Origin: an uncultured Kordia sp.
GTDB lineage: Bacteria > Bacteroidota > Bacteroidia > Flavobacteriales > Flavobacteriaceae
Assembly: GCF_947496985.1 (NCBI RefSeq)
Contig: NZ_CANMEZ010000017.1
Span: 1-38,032, forward strand
Length of the DNA stretch: 38,032 bases
Direction: 5' to 3'
Positions within the stretch are counted from its first letter, which is position 1; each line of letters begins with the position of its first letter. Below, piece by piece: positions 14,178 through 22,195 of this stretch. The notes beneath the pieces were generated by a model. The model had not been told where the DNA came from. It saw only the letters and a program-made list of their open reading frames with translations, and did not search any database. The position numbers and the translations under genes were made by a program.

Positions 14178-15223
14178 TGCAACACACTCACGAAATATAC
14201 ATGCAACGTTGTTTGCAATTGGCTGCAAATGGTTTACAAGCCGCTATGCCTAATCCATCGGTTGGCGCAGTAATTGTTCATAATAATCAAATTATTGGTG
14301 AAGGATATACTAGTGCTTATGGTGGAAATCATGCAGAAGTGAACGCAGTGCATTCTGTAAAAGACAAATCGTTATTGAAATATGCTACTATTTATGTTTC
14401 TTTAGAACCGTGTAGTCATTATGGAAAAACGCCGCCTTGTAGCGATTTAATCATCAAGCATCAAATTCCGAAAGTTGTTATCGGAACTATTGATCCATTT
14501 GCAAAAGTAGCCGGAAAAGGTATTGCAAGACTTCAAAATGCTGGTTGTGAAGTAATTTTAAATATACTGAAAGAGGAATGCATCGCTTCAAATAAACGCT
14601 TTTTCACTTATCATCAACACAAGCGTCCGTATATTGTTTTAAAATGGGCAGAAACGCAAGATGGTTTTATTGATAAGATTCGAAAAGAAAATGATCCTGT
14701 ACAACCAAATTGGATTACGAATAAATTTTCACGCCAATTAGTACACAAATATCGCAGTGAAGAAGCTGCCATTTTAGTGGGAACTAATACTGCCATTACA
14801 GACAATCCAAAACTAAACACACGCGATTGGCATGGAAAAAACCCTGTACGAATTGTGTTAGACAAATCATTACGAGTTCCATCAAACTATTCATTGTTTG
14901 ATCAAACTATCAAAACGATTGTCATTACTGCGCAACAAAAAGAGAATCAAGAAAATCTATTTTTTGAAACAATTGATTTCTCTAAGAATATTGCACAACA
15001 AATCTGCGATGTTTTGTTTCAACATGAATTACAATCCGTACTTATTGAAGGTGGAAAACAAACTCTGCAAACTTTTATCGATGATGATTTATGGGATGAA
15101 GCACGAGTTTTCAAAGGAAGTGTTTTATTTCAACAAGGAATTAAAGCACCTATATTAAAAGGAAAACGAGTAAGTTCCGTAACTATTTTAAACAATTCAT
15201 TAGACATTTACACCAATGATTAA
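14177..15223 (+). CDS. ribD: Bifunctional riboflavin biosynthesis deaminase/reductase
   Basis: A 348-residue RibD carrying out two steps of riboflavin synthesis: deamination of the diaminohydroxyphosphoribosyl pyrimidine, then NADPH reduction of the ribose. The zinc deaminase half (1-145) has His52-Ala-Glu54 and Cys79/Cys88 in PCSHYGKTPPC. The reductase half (about 150-348) contains WAETQDGFID, VGTNTAITDNP and IEGGKQTLQTF. The start is GTG at 14177, overlapping the previous stop by one base; an ATG at 14201 is a less likely alternative, since homologues carry a similar short N-terminus. It overlaps the next gene by eight bases. Confidence 0.95.
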   Translation: MQHTHEIYMQRCLQLAANGLQAAMPNPSVGAVIVHNNQIIGEGYTSAYGGNHAEVNAVHSVKDKSLLKYATIYVSLEPCSHYGKTPPCSDLIIKHQIPKVVIGTIDPFAKVAGKGIARLQNAGCEVILNILKEECIASNKRFFTYHQHKRPYIVLKWAETQDGFIDKIRKENDPVQPNWITNKFSRQLVHKYRSEEAAILVGTNTAITDNPKLNTRDWHGKNPVRIVLDKSLRVPSNYSLFDQTIKTIVITAQQKENQENLFFETIDFSKNIAQQICDVLFQHELQSVLIEGGKQTLQTFIDDDLWDEARVFKGSVLFQQGIKAPILKGKRVSSVTILNNSLDIYTND

Positions 15224-15830
15224 AAATATAATTTTCGATTACGGGGATATTTTCATCAACCTAGATAAACCAGCAACTGCGCGCGAATTAAACAAATTGG
15301 GGATTACTGATTTTACACCAGAAATGGTTGAAAAAAATCAAGCGTATGAAAAAGGATTGATCAGTACAGAAACATTTGTCAATTTTTACCATGAACAATT
15401 TTCACACACAAGCAAAGAAGCTTTAGTTGATGCTTGGAATGCTATTTTGTTAGATTGTCCAAAACATCGTTTAGAATTTATCAAACAATTAGCAAAAGAC
15501 AAAAAATATCGTTTGTTATTATTAAGTAATACTAATGACTTGCATATTTCGTGGATTCAACAAGATTGGGGAATGGAATTGTACAACGAATTCAAAGACT
15601 GTTTTGAACAATTCTATTTATCTCATGAAATTCATTTAAGAAAGCCTAGTGCAGATATTTATGAATTTGTCTTGCAAGAAAATGACTTAAAAGCAGAAGA
15701 AACTTTGTTTATTGACGATACAAAAGAAAATACAGATTCGGCGGCAACCCTAGGAATTCACGTTTGGAATTTAATTCCTGGTGAAGAAGATGTTGTTGAC
15801 TTATTTACACATAAAAAATCATTATTTTGA
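15216..15830 (+). CDS. HAD family hydrolase, YihX-like
   Basis: A 204-residue haloacid dehalogenase-type phosphatase. The nucleophile is Asp8 in IFDYGDI; the second position has Gly instead of the usual Asp, as in the YihX group (DLGNV). LLLLSNTND is motif II, Lys in LRKPSADIY motif III and LFIDDTKEN motif IV. A helical cap lies between residues 15 and 85. YihX-type enzymes act on sugar phosphates. Placement directly after ribD (eight-base overlap) makes a role in dephosphorylating the riboflavin intermediate possible, since that phosphatase is often an ordinary HAD protein; this is inference. Confidence 0.88.
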   Translation: MIKNIIFDYGDIFINLDKPATARELNKLGITDFTPEMVEKNQAYEKGLISTETFVNFYHEQFSHTSKEALVDAWNAILLDCPKHRLEFIKQLAKDKKYRLLLLSNTNDLHISWIQQDWGMELYNEFKDCFEQFYLSHEIHLRKPSADIYEFVLQENDLKAEETLFIDDTKENTDSAATLGIHVWNLIPGEEDVVDLFTHKKSLF

Positions 15831-16687
15831 TTTACCTCATCTTAAGTATTTGCATTTCTAGTTCGTTATTTGTGACGTTCAAACTATTTGACAAATATCA
15901 AGTAAATACATTTCAAGCAATTGTAATCAACTATTTAGTAGCATTTCTACTAGGTTTTTTCTTTTATGGAAACGGAATTACATTTTCAGAAATGACACAA
16001 CGTTCTTGGATGTTTGGCGCTGTTATTTTAGGAATTCTCTTTATTGCAATATTTATATTAATGGCACTCACCGCACAACGAAATGGACTCTCTGTGGCTT
16101 CCGTAGCCGGAAAAATGTCAGTGGTAGTTCCAGTAATTTTTGCAGTAATTGTTTACAAAGAACATTTGAGTCTGTTGAAAATAGCTGGAATTATTCTAGC
16201 ATTGTTAGCGGTCTATCTAACAACTATAAAAGAAGGAACTAAATCCTTTGATCGTAAAAACTTACTCTTTCCTGCCTTATTATTTATAGGTTCTGGAGTT
16301 ATAGATACAACGATAAAATATATAGAAACCAAATATGTAGCTGATGGCGAAACATCTATATTTTCTGCGGCAATTTTTTTATGTGCTTTTGTTATTGGAA
16401 TTATAGTTTTAACGCTTCGTCGCGATTTTAAGATTACAGGAAAAACAATTTTAGGTGGAATTGCACTTGGAATACCGAACTTCTACTCTATTGTTTTTTT
16501 ATTAAAAGCGCTTAGACCAGATCAAATAGGTGATAGTTCAACAGTTTTTCCAATTAATAATGTAGCAATTGTGATGCTAACCACTATTTTTGGAATTATC
16601 TTGTTTAAAGAAAAACTTAGTATAAAAAATTGGATTGGAATCGCCATTGCAATTATAAGTATTTCCATAATTGCTGTTTCGGCGTAA
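15827..16687 (+). CDS. EamA/DMT family transporter
   Basis: A 286-residue inner-membrane protein with about ten hydrophobic helices arranged as two EamA halves (about 1-135 and 145-286). Typical stretches include SVASVAGKMSVVVPVIFAVIVYKE in the first half and NNVAIVMLTTIFGIILFKEKLS in the second. Drug/metabolite transporters move amino acids, nucleotides or other small molecules; the substrate is unknown. The start is TTG at 15827, overlapping the HAD stop codon, so translation is probably coupled. Confidence 0.88.
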   Translation: MIYLILSICISSSLFVTFKLFDKYQVNTFQAIVINYLVAFLLGFFFYGNGITFSEMTQRSWMFGAVILGILFIAIFILMALTAQRNGLSVASVAGKMSVVVPVIFAVIVYKEHLSLLKIAGIILALLAVYLTTIKEGTKSFDRKNLLFPALLFIGSGVIDTTIKYIETKYVADGETSIFSAAIFLCAFVIGIIVLTLRRDFKITGKTILGGIALGIPNFYSIVFLLKALRPDQIGDSSTVFPINNVAIVMLTTIFGIILFKEKLSIKNWIGIAIAIISISIIAVSA

Positions 16688-16723
16688 AAGCTATTAAATG
16701 ATTATTTAATAAAAGAGTTAACC

Positions 16724-17326
16724 ATGAAAACGTCTATAAAATTACCATTAAATTGTTCTGCTGAATACGTTGAAGAATTCTTATCCAAGGAAGAATCTGA
16801 AAGCCTATACACACAATTGATCTCTGAATATAAGATAGCAAAACAATCAATGAAGATTACTGTAGATAACAATGTGATAGATACAGATATCTGTAAAATT
16901 ATGTTTCTGGATAAAGATTTATACGACAAAAATAAATTTCCAGAACAGGTATGGGGAAAAACAGCAATTTGGTCAAATGAATTAAAGAAAGTAAAGCAAA
17001 AAGTAGAAGCATTTACGGATATAAACTTTAGTGTTTGCGTTTGTATTTACTATTCAGATGGAACTTCGGGTGTAACATATCATTCAGATCATTCTGCGTT
17101 TGGAGATACAACCATAATACCTTCTATAAGTATTGGAGAAGAACGAATGTTTTATTTAAGAGAAAAAGAAAGTCAAAAAGTACATGATATTTTATTAAAA
17201 GAAGGTAGCATGCTTATCATGGGAGAAAATTGTCAAGAACGTTACGAACACAGTTTACCAATTAATCCATCATATAAAAAAGGAAGAATCAACCTAACTT
17301 TTAGACAATATGGATTTAAGAGTTAA
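16724..17326 (+). CDS. AlkB-like 2-oxoglutarate/Fe(II) dioxygenase
   Basis: A 200-residue non-haem iron dioxygenase of the AlkB type. The HxD...H iron ligands are His120, Asp122 (YHSDHSAFG) and His176 (YEHSLP); Arg188 and Arg194 in RINLTFR bind 2-oxoglutarate and form the AlkB signature RxNxTFR. AlkB enzymes repair alkylated bases in DNA or RNA; some relatives demethylate other substrates. The length matches short bacterial AlkB proteins. It starts 36 bases after the transporter gene and may be on the same transcript. Confidence 0.9.
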   Translation: MKTSIKLPLNCSAEYVEEFLSKEESESLYTQLISEYKIAKQSMKITVDNNVIDTDICKIMFLDKDLYDKNKFPEQVWGKTAIWSNELKKVKQKVEAFTDINFSVCVCIYYSDGTSGVTYHSDHSAFGDTTIIPSISIGEERMFYLREKESQKVHDILLKEGSMLIMGENCQERYEHSLPINPSYKKGRINLTFRQYGFKS

Positions 17327-17381
17327 AATTCTTTATATTGATGTATTTACAAATACTTATTACAACATAAATTCTTAAATA

Positions 17382-17996
17382 TTGGAAATAAAAGACACCT
17401 ATAAAACCATTGATATTCCTTCGGAAGAAACATTATTCAAAGATAGAAATAGTAAATTTTTCGGTTATGCTTTTCCTGTTGCCAATGAAGATGATATCAA
17501 AGCACATTTAGAAGCCTTGAAAAAAAGTCATCATTCTGCACGACATTGGTGTTATGCTTGGCAATTAGGGAAAACAGAACCGTTTCGTTTTAGAGCGAAT
17601 GATGATGGCGAACCTTCTAACAGTGCAGGAATGCCAATTTATGGGCAAATTCAATCGTTTGATGTTACCAATATTTTAATTGTTGTGGTTCGTTATTTCG
17701 GTGGAACTAAATTAGGTGTTGGCGGGTTAATTAACGCGTATCGTACAGGTGCACAATTGGCGTTGGAAGCTTCTGAAATTCTAGAAAAAACGATTAATAC
17801 GGATTACTTGCTCATTTTTGATTATAAAAACATGAACAAAGTCATGCGTGTGGTAAAAGAGCGAAACTTAAACATTATTGCACAAAAACTAGAAATGGAT
17901 TGTAGAATTACCATTTCTGTTCGTCAAAAAGATGCACAACAGATTTTTGAGTTGTTTACGAATTTGTATGAAATTCAGATTAAGGAAGTGGAGTAA
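17382..17996 (+). CDS. YigZ/IMPACT family protein
   Basis: A 204-residue UPF0029 (IMPACT N-terminal-like) protein. Hallmarks are KFFGYAFPV, HHSARHWCYAW, RANDDGEPSNSAGMPIYGQI and VVRYFGGTKLGVGGLINAYR, followed by an EF-G-like C-terminal DUF1949-type domain (about 135-204). E. coli YigZ and yeast Yih1 relatives are linked to translation or stress control, but the bacterial role is not established. The start is TTG at 17382. No clear terminator follows. Confidence 0.93.
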   Translation: MEIKDTYKTIDIPSEETLFKDRNSKFFGYAFPVANEDDIKAHLEALKKSHHSARHWCYAWQLGKTEPFRFRANDDGEPSNSAGMPIYGQIQSFDVTNILIVVVRYFGGTKLGVGGLINAYRTGAQLALEASEILEKTINTDYLLIFDYKNMNKVMRVVKERNLNIIAQKLEMDCRITISVRQKDAQQIFELFTNLYEIQIKEVE

Positions 17997-18052
17997 ATTG
18001 AATTGATGAATCTTAATCAAAATAATCCAAAATCTCAATATTTTTTATTTAC

Positions 18053-18172
18053 TTATCTAATTAGATTTATTACCGTATCAAGATTAGAATAGCCTACACA
18101 AACTTGAAACAAGTTTTCTTTAGTTACTTCTTGGCTGCATTCTTTCTTCTTAAAGTTTTCTATACTTTTCAT
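18053..18172 (-). CDS. 39-residue peptide with RiPP-like N-terminus
   Basis: A short open frame encoding 39 residues, beginning MKSIENFKKKECSQEV and containing two Cys (12 and 25). The MK-(S/T)-(I/L)-xNF-K start is reminiscent of short Bacteroidota peptide-pheromone or grasp-type RiPP precursors, but there is no GG cleavage site and no partner enzyme. It begins 84 bases after the stop of the Cys-rich protein on the same strand and could be cotranscribed with it. Coding status is uncertain because of the length. Confidence 0.4.
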   Translation of the reverse strand: MKSIENFKKKECSQEVTKENLFQVCVGYSNLDTVINLIR

Positions 18173-18256
18173 TTTTTAAATAATTTAATAATTAATACTA
18201 TTTAAATGTACGTTTTTTTGGTTGTTTGAGAGTTTTCATAAAATTTAGAATGAGTT

Positions 18257-19084
18257 TTAATCACATCCGCCACAGCCACTACAACCGCTATCCCAAGAAG
18301 AACAGCTTGATGCGTCAAATTCTGTATCGAAAGAATCCATTGTACTATCAAAATGAGAATCAAAAGAGTCACCTTCTTCAAAATCGAAATCAAACAAAGT
18401 TCCATCTTCAAAAAAGTCTAAATAAAAATACCAATCATCTCCAGAAGCATAACTATCTGAAATTAGTGACCTCTTTTGATTTAATAACTCTTCATCAATC
18501 TTCTTAAGCAGTTCAAAATCTAAATTTTGCAATAAAAATATATTTCCCCCAATATTCAATAATAATTCTAATGCCTTTTCTTTATCATTATGCAATAAAT
18601 CATTAATCTTATTATTGGCTTCTTGTAAATATGTAGTTATTTCTTCTTTAACTTTTTTTCCTTTATCCGTTAATCGAGTCAATCTAAATAAATGTACAAA
18701 AAAGGATTGATTGAAGTAACTCTTCATTTGTTTATTACTTCTTACACTTTCTCTATAGCTCTTTTTTCCACCAGAAGCATCATATATAATTTTCACAAAA
18801 TGATTAAATAACACCTGAATAGAAGTATCTTCCCTAAAAGGATTCAAGAAAATTGCCTCATGGTTCTTTGGTGTATATTTTTCGAAATTTTTACCTAATT
18901 CAATATAAGTATACATTCGAATATCATCCATTGGATGCGTTTTTTTTCCAATTTCAACTACTTTAATGACTTTCTTCAATAATAGGTCCAAGAAAGTATA
19001 TTTTATCAAAGTCTTCAATTCCGCATTACTACCCAATTGTATAAGAACTGTTTCCGCGGGCGTTATTTTTGAGAGTAGTTTCAT
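18257..19084 (-). CDS. TIGR04222-like protein with Asp- and Cys-rich tail
   Basis: A 275-residue protein. The first part (LTPAETVLIQLGS, then LKTLIKYTFLDLLLKKVIKVV) resembles the small helical, winged-helix-like module at the start of TIGR04222 proteins. A helical middle follows, then a strongly acidic, Asp/Phe/Ser-rich segment (about 220-258) and a terminal CSSWDSGCSGCGGCD with Cys261, 268, 271 and 274. TIGR04222 proteins end in a similar Gly/Cys run but usually also have membrane helices, which I do not see here. Its ATG shares a base with the stop of the GRDP-like gene. Function unknown; the Cys tail could bind metal or be a modification site. Confidence 0.72.
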   Translation of the reverse strand: MKLLSKITPAETVLIQLGSNAELKTLIKYTFLDLLLKKVIKVVEIGKKTHPMDDIRMYTYIELGKNFEKYTPKNHEAIFLNPFREDTSIQVLFNHFVKIIYDASGGKKSYRESVRSNKQMKSYFNQSFFVHLFRLTRLTDKGKKVKEEITTYLQEANNKINDLLHNDKEKALELLLNIGGNIFLLQNLDFELLKKIDEELLNQKRSLISDSYASGDDWYFYLDFFEDGTLFDFDFEEGDSFDSHFDSTMDSFDTEFDASSCSSWDSGCSGCGGCD

Positions 19085-19575
19085 TATTTTTTGAATAATA
19101 ATTTTGGGAGTATCCAGTTTTTATGCCTGTTCACACGAGTGAAATGAATTTCTTTAAATCGTGTATCAACATCGACCCAAATATCATTAGGCGGTTTTTT
19201 AGAAAAGATAGATTCATAAAATTCCAGAGTTTTCAAATATTGCTCTTTAAATAGCGACTTCTCTTCTGAACCTTTCGTAGGTCCATGATGAATATCTTTA
19301 TGCATTGTATGCTTACAGAAATCAATCCAATAAGATTGGGTATATAATAAATGAAGATGCCAAACTTGATCTATTTGGTCTGATGGTGTTAATGGAAAAT
19401 CTGAAATTACAATTAGAAAAAGAAACCTTTTATATTCATAAACTGCTCTTAAAGAATATTCCAAAGACCAATCATTTTCTCTGGCTAGTCTATCCGTAAA
19501 AGTAAAAGAAGAATCTAGATCATCGATTTCAAAATTTCGAATTTTATCCCATAATATAACTTGTCTTTCAGTCAT
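19084..19575 (-). CDS. GRDP-like (DUF1399-type) protein
   Basis: A 163-residue protein related to the glycine-rich-domain/DUF1399 family. The diagnostic stretch is IDQVWHLHLLYTQSYW followed by KHTMHKDIHHGP, which presents six His that could form a metal site. The Gly-rich tail of longer members is absent; the pairing with a Cys/Gly-tailed protein immediately downstream suggests the two halves work together. TIGR04222- and GRDP-like genes are neighbours in other bacteria as far as I recall. There is no signal peptide, so it is probably cytoplasmic. Function unknown. Confidence 0.72.
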   Translation of the reverse strand: MTERQVILWDKIRNFEIDDLDSSFTFTDRLARENDWSLEYSLRAVYEYKRFLFLIVISDFPLTPSDQIDQVWHLHLLYTQSYWIDFCKHTMHKDIHHGPTKGSEEKSLFKEQYLKTLEFYESIFSKKPPNDIWVDVDTRFKEIHFTRVNRHKNWILPKLLFKK

Positions 19576-19627
19576 GCATAAAATTTATATCAACTGTTTG
19601 ACTAATTATTATCAAAAATGTTACTAA

Positions 19628-20035
19628 TTAAAAGTCAATCGTCGATAATTTTTCGATTAAATGTGCAGGACATTTCATAGGTCTTTTAGTATTCATATTA
19701 ATAAATGCCAAAACGGTGTTTCCTTGTGTAATAATTTCCTTACTTTCGTTTAAAATTTCGTATTCAAATTCGATCTTAACAGATGGTAATTTTTTGAGTG
19801 TTGTTCTAACTGTCAGTACATCATCATAATAAGCCGATTTTTTATAATTAATCTGAATAGAGATAACAGGCAGCATCACTCCTGCGGCTTCCATTTCTTT
19901 ATATGAAATACCCAAAGCACGTAACCACTCTGTTCTACCCATTTCTATGAATTGCACATAGTTAGCGTGATATACAACGCCCATTTGATCAGTTTCGCCA
20001 TAGCGAATTCTTGTTTTTATTTCGTGACTTCTCAA
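19628..20035 (-). CDS. Acyl-CoA thioesterase, YbgC/4HBT hotdog family
   Basis: A 135-residue single hotdog-fold protein. ETDQMGVVYHANYVQFIEMGR holds the catalytic Asp16 and the GVVYHxNY signature of the 4-hydroxybenzoyl-CoA thioesterase family. The length is normal. Members hydrolyse short or medium acyl-CoA esters; YbgC itself works with the Tol-Pal system, but no tol genes are here. It is divergent from dnaA, with about 200 bp between them. Confidence 0.9.
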   Translation of the reverse strand: MRSHEIKTRIRYGETDQMGVVYHANYVQFIEMGRTEWLRALGISYKEMEAAGVMLPVISIQINYKKSAYYDDVLTVRTTLKKLPSVKIEFEYEILNESKEIITQGNTVLAFINMNTKRPMKCPAHLIEKLSTIDF

Positions 20036-20143
20036 AGTTTTTATATATATTTTAATATGTTAACGAATTGTAAAGAAATTGTTCCCAAGCATGCGAAAAA
20101 AATTTAAGAAATTCAATAGCGTACTAATTTTTTTTTCACTTTT

Positions 20144-20164
20144 TTTTTCACATATTTGTTCACG
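20144..20164 (+). promoter_or_regulatory. dnaA promoter region with DnaA-box-like motif
   Basis: TTTTTCACA (20144-20152) fits the DnaA box pattern TTWTNCACA, and TTTTTCACT (20132-20140) matches eight of nine. CATATTTG (20151-20158) matches the -7 consensus at seven of eight positions. The overlap of box and promoter would suit DnaA autoregulation. T-runs make chance matches likely. Confidence 0.4.
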
Positions 20165-20238
20165 CTAAAAAATAGAAGGAGAAAACCCCGAATTTTCTTT
20201 TTTCTCTAACCTAAAAAATAACAATTTAACAGTAATAA

Positions 20239-21666
20239 ATGAGTGTAACTGCGCAATCAGTATGGGATAACTGTCTGTCTTTCATAAAGGACAACATTCA
20301 ACCACAAGCATACAAGACTTGGTTTGAGCCTATAAAGCCTGTAAAGTTAACAAATAAAGCATTAAGCATTCAAGTTCCAAGTAAGTTTTTTTACGAATGG
20401 CTTGAAGAGCATTATGTAAAATTACTGAAGGTTGCTTTAGTAAAAGAGTTAGGCAACACAGCTCGTTTGGTATACATTATTAAAATGGAAAACACGTATG
20501 GCAATAAAAAACCATTTACGGAAAAAATTCCAAGTGCAAATCGCAGTAATGTAAAAGCGCAAGAAATTGATGTTCCTATTAAAAATAAAAGTCCCGAACT
20601 AAAAAATCCTTTTATCATTCCTGGTATTAGAAATGTAAAGATTGAATCTCAGTTAAATCCAAACTATAATTTCGATAATTTCCTTGAAGGTGATTCAAAT
20701 CGTTTAGCTCGTTCTGCAGGAATGGCAGTTGCTAATAAACCAGGAGGAACTTCTTTCAATCCATTATTAATTTTTGGTGGTGTTGGACTTGGAAAAACAC
20801 ATATTGCACATGCAATTGGTGTTGAAATTAAAGATAAATATCCTGAAAAAACTGTTTTGTATATTTCTGCTGAGAAATTTACACAACAATATATAGAATC
20901 TGTAAAGAAGAATACTCGTAATGATTTCATTCACTTCTATCAATTAATAGATGTGTTAATTATTGATGATGTACAATTCTTCTCTGGGAAATCAGGTACA
21001 CAAGATGTATTTTTCCACATCTTCAATCACTTACACCAAAATGGGAAGCAAGTGATTTTAACTTCTGATAAAGCACCTGTAGACATGCAAGATATTGAGC
21101 AACGCTTATTATCTCGTTTCAAATGGGGACTTTCTGCAGAATTACAAACACCTGATTTTGAAACACGTGTTTCTATCGTAAAAAACAAACTGTATCGTGA
21201 TGGTGTTGAAATGCCTGATGATATTGTTGAATATGTTGCTAAAAACATCAAATCGAATGTTCGTGAACTCGAAGGCGCTATTATTTCACTAATTGCACAA
21301 TCATCTTTCAATAAAAAAGAAGTAACGATTGAGTTAGCGAAACAAGTAGTTGAGAAGTTTGTAAAAAATACGAAACGAGAAGTTTCTATCGATTACATTC
21401 AGAAAGTAGTTTCAGATTACTTCCAAATGGATGTTTCTACTCTACAATCAAAAACACGTAAACGTCATATAGTACAAGCAAGACAGTTAGCAATGTTTTT
21501 TGCAAAGAAATTCACAAAAGCATCATTAGCTAGTATTGGTTCGCAAATTGGAAAACGTGATCATGCAACCGTATTACATGCTTGTAAAACTGTTGACAAT
21601 TTATCATCTACAGATAAGCAGTTTAGAAAATACGTAGAAGATTTAACCAAGAAGCTTTCGTTATAA
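20239..21666 (+). CDS. dnaA: Chromosomal replication initiator DnaA
   Basis: A 475-residue DnaA that opens the replication origin. Domain I (1-90, SVWDNCLSFIKDNI) mediates self-contact and helicase loading, a linker (90-140) follows, and the AAA+ domain III has Walker A GGVGLGKT (180-187), Walker B VLIIDDVQ (239-246) and the sensor region LLSRFKWGL. Domain IV ends with the DnaA-box-binding signature around GKRDHATVLHACKTV. The length is normal. Nine bases separate it from the phosphatase gene. One DnaA-box-like motif lies upstream; no clear box cluster is seen, so the origin is probably elsewhere. Confidence 0.98.
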   Translation: MSVTAQSVWDNCLSFIKDNIQPQAYKTWFEPIKPVKLTNKALSIQVPSKFFYEWLEEHYVKLLKVALVKELGNTARLVYIIKMENTYGNKKPFTEKIPSANRSNVKAQEIDVPIKNKSPELKNPFIIPGIRNVKIESQLNPNYNFDNFLEGDSNRLARSAGMAVANKPGGTSFNPLLIFGGVGLGKTHIAHAIGVEIKDKYPEKTVLYISAEKFTQQYIESVKKNTRNDFIHFYQLIDVLIIDDVQFFSGKSGTQDVFFHIFNHLHQNGKQVILTSDKAPVDMQDIEQRLLSRFKWGLSAELQTPDFETRVSIVKNKLYRDGVEMPDDIVEYVAKNIKSNVRELEGAIISLIAQSSFNKKEVTIELAKQVVEKFVKNTKREVSIDYIQKVVSDYFQMDVSTLQSKTRKRHIVQARQLAMFFAKKFTKASLASIGSQIGKRDHATVLHACKTVDNLSSTDKQFRKYVEDLTKKLSL

Positions 21667-21675
21667 TCCATCACA

Positions 21676-22131
21676 ATGAAAACTAAAATTTTAATGGTTT
21701 GCTTAGGGAATATTTGCCGTTCTCCTTTGGCGGAAGGAATTTTAACATCCAAGCTTGACCCTACAAAGTTTTTAGTAGATTCAGCAGGAACAGCTGGCTA
21801 CCATGTTGGCGAACTTCCTGACAGACGATCTATTACAACTGCAAAACTACATGGACTTGATATCAGCTACCAACGATCGAGAAAGTTTGTTAGTAATGAT
21901 TTTCAAGCGTTTGATTTCATCTTTGCGATGGATCAATCAAATTATGACAACATTCTTGCTTTAGCCGAAACAGCTGAAGATCGTGAAAAAGTACACATGA
22001 TTTTGAATCAAATTTCTCCAAACTCAAATACAGAAGTTCCCGATCCGTATTACGGAGGAGATCAAGGATTTGAAAACGTATATCAAATGCTAGACGAGGC
22101 TTGCACTATTTTCGCGCAGAAAATTTCATAG
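21676..22131 (+). CDS. Low-molecular-weight protein tyrosine phosphatase
   Basis: A 151-residue LMW-PTP. The P-loop is Cys9-LGNIC-Arg15-Ser (CX5R), and Asp123 in VPDPYYGGD is the general acid. It removes phosphate from tyrosine residues, or from arginine in some bacteria, and often works opposite a tyrosine kinase of polysaccharide export; no such kinase is in the window. It starts nine bases after dnaA and is probably cotranscribed with it, an order I believe is common in flavobacteria. Confidence 0.95.
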   Translation: MKTKILMVCLGNICRSPLAEGILTSKLDPTKFLVDSAGTAGYHVGELPDRRSITTAKLHGLDISYQRSRKFVSNDFQAFDFIFAMDQSNYDNILALAETAEDREKVHMILNQISPNSNTEVPDPYYGGDQGFENVYQMLDEACTIFAQKIS

Positions 22132-22195
22132 AAATTAGAACTAAAAAAGTAGTCGCTTTTTTTGTATCTTACTGAAAAAAAGCAACCTACTTACT

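Noticed and set aside
18226-18507. Plus-strand frame over the Cys-tailed gene
   Set aside because: It is antisense to a well-supported gene, and its composition (His/Asn/Lys-rich) is that of an antisense shadow.
20036-20238. Replication origin next to dnaA
   Set aside because: Only one or two DnaA-box-like matches in T-runs are seen, with no box cluster or clear unwinding element.
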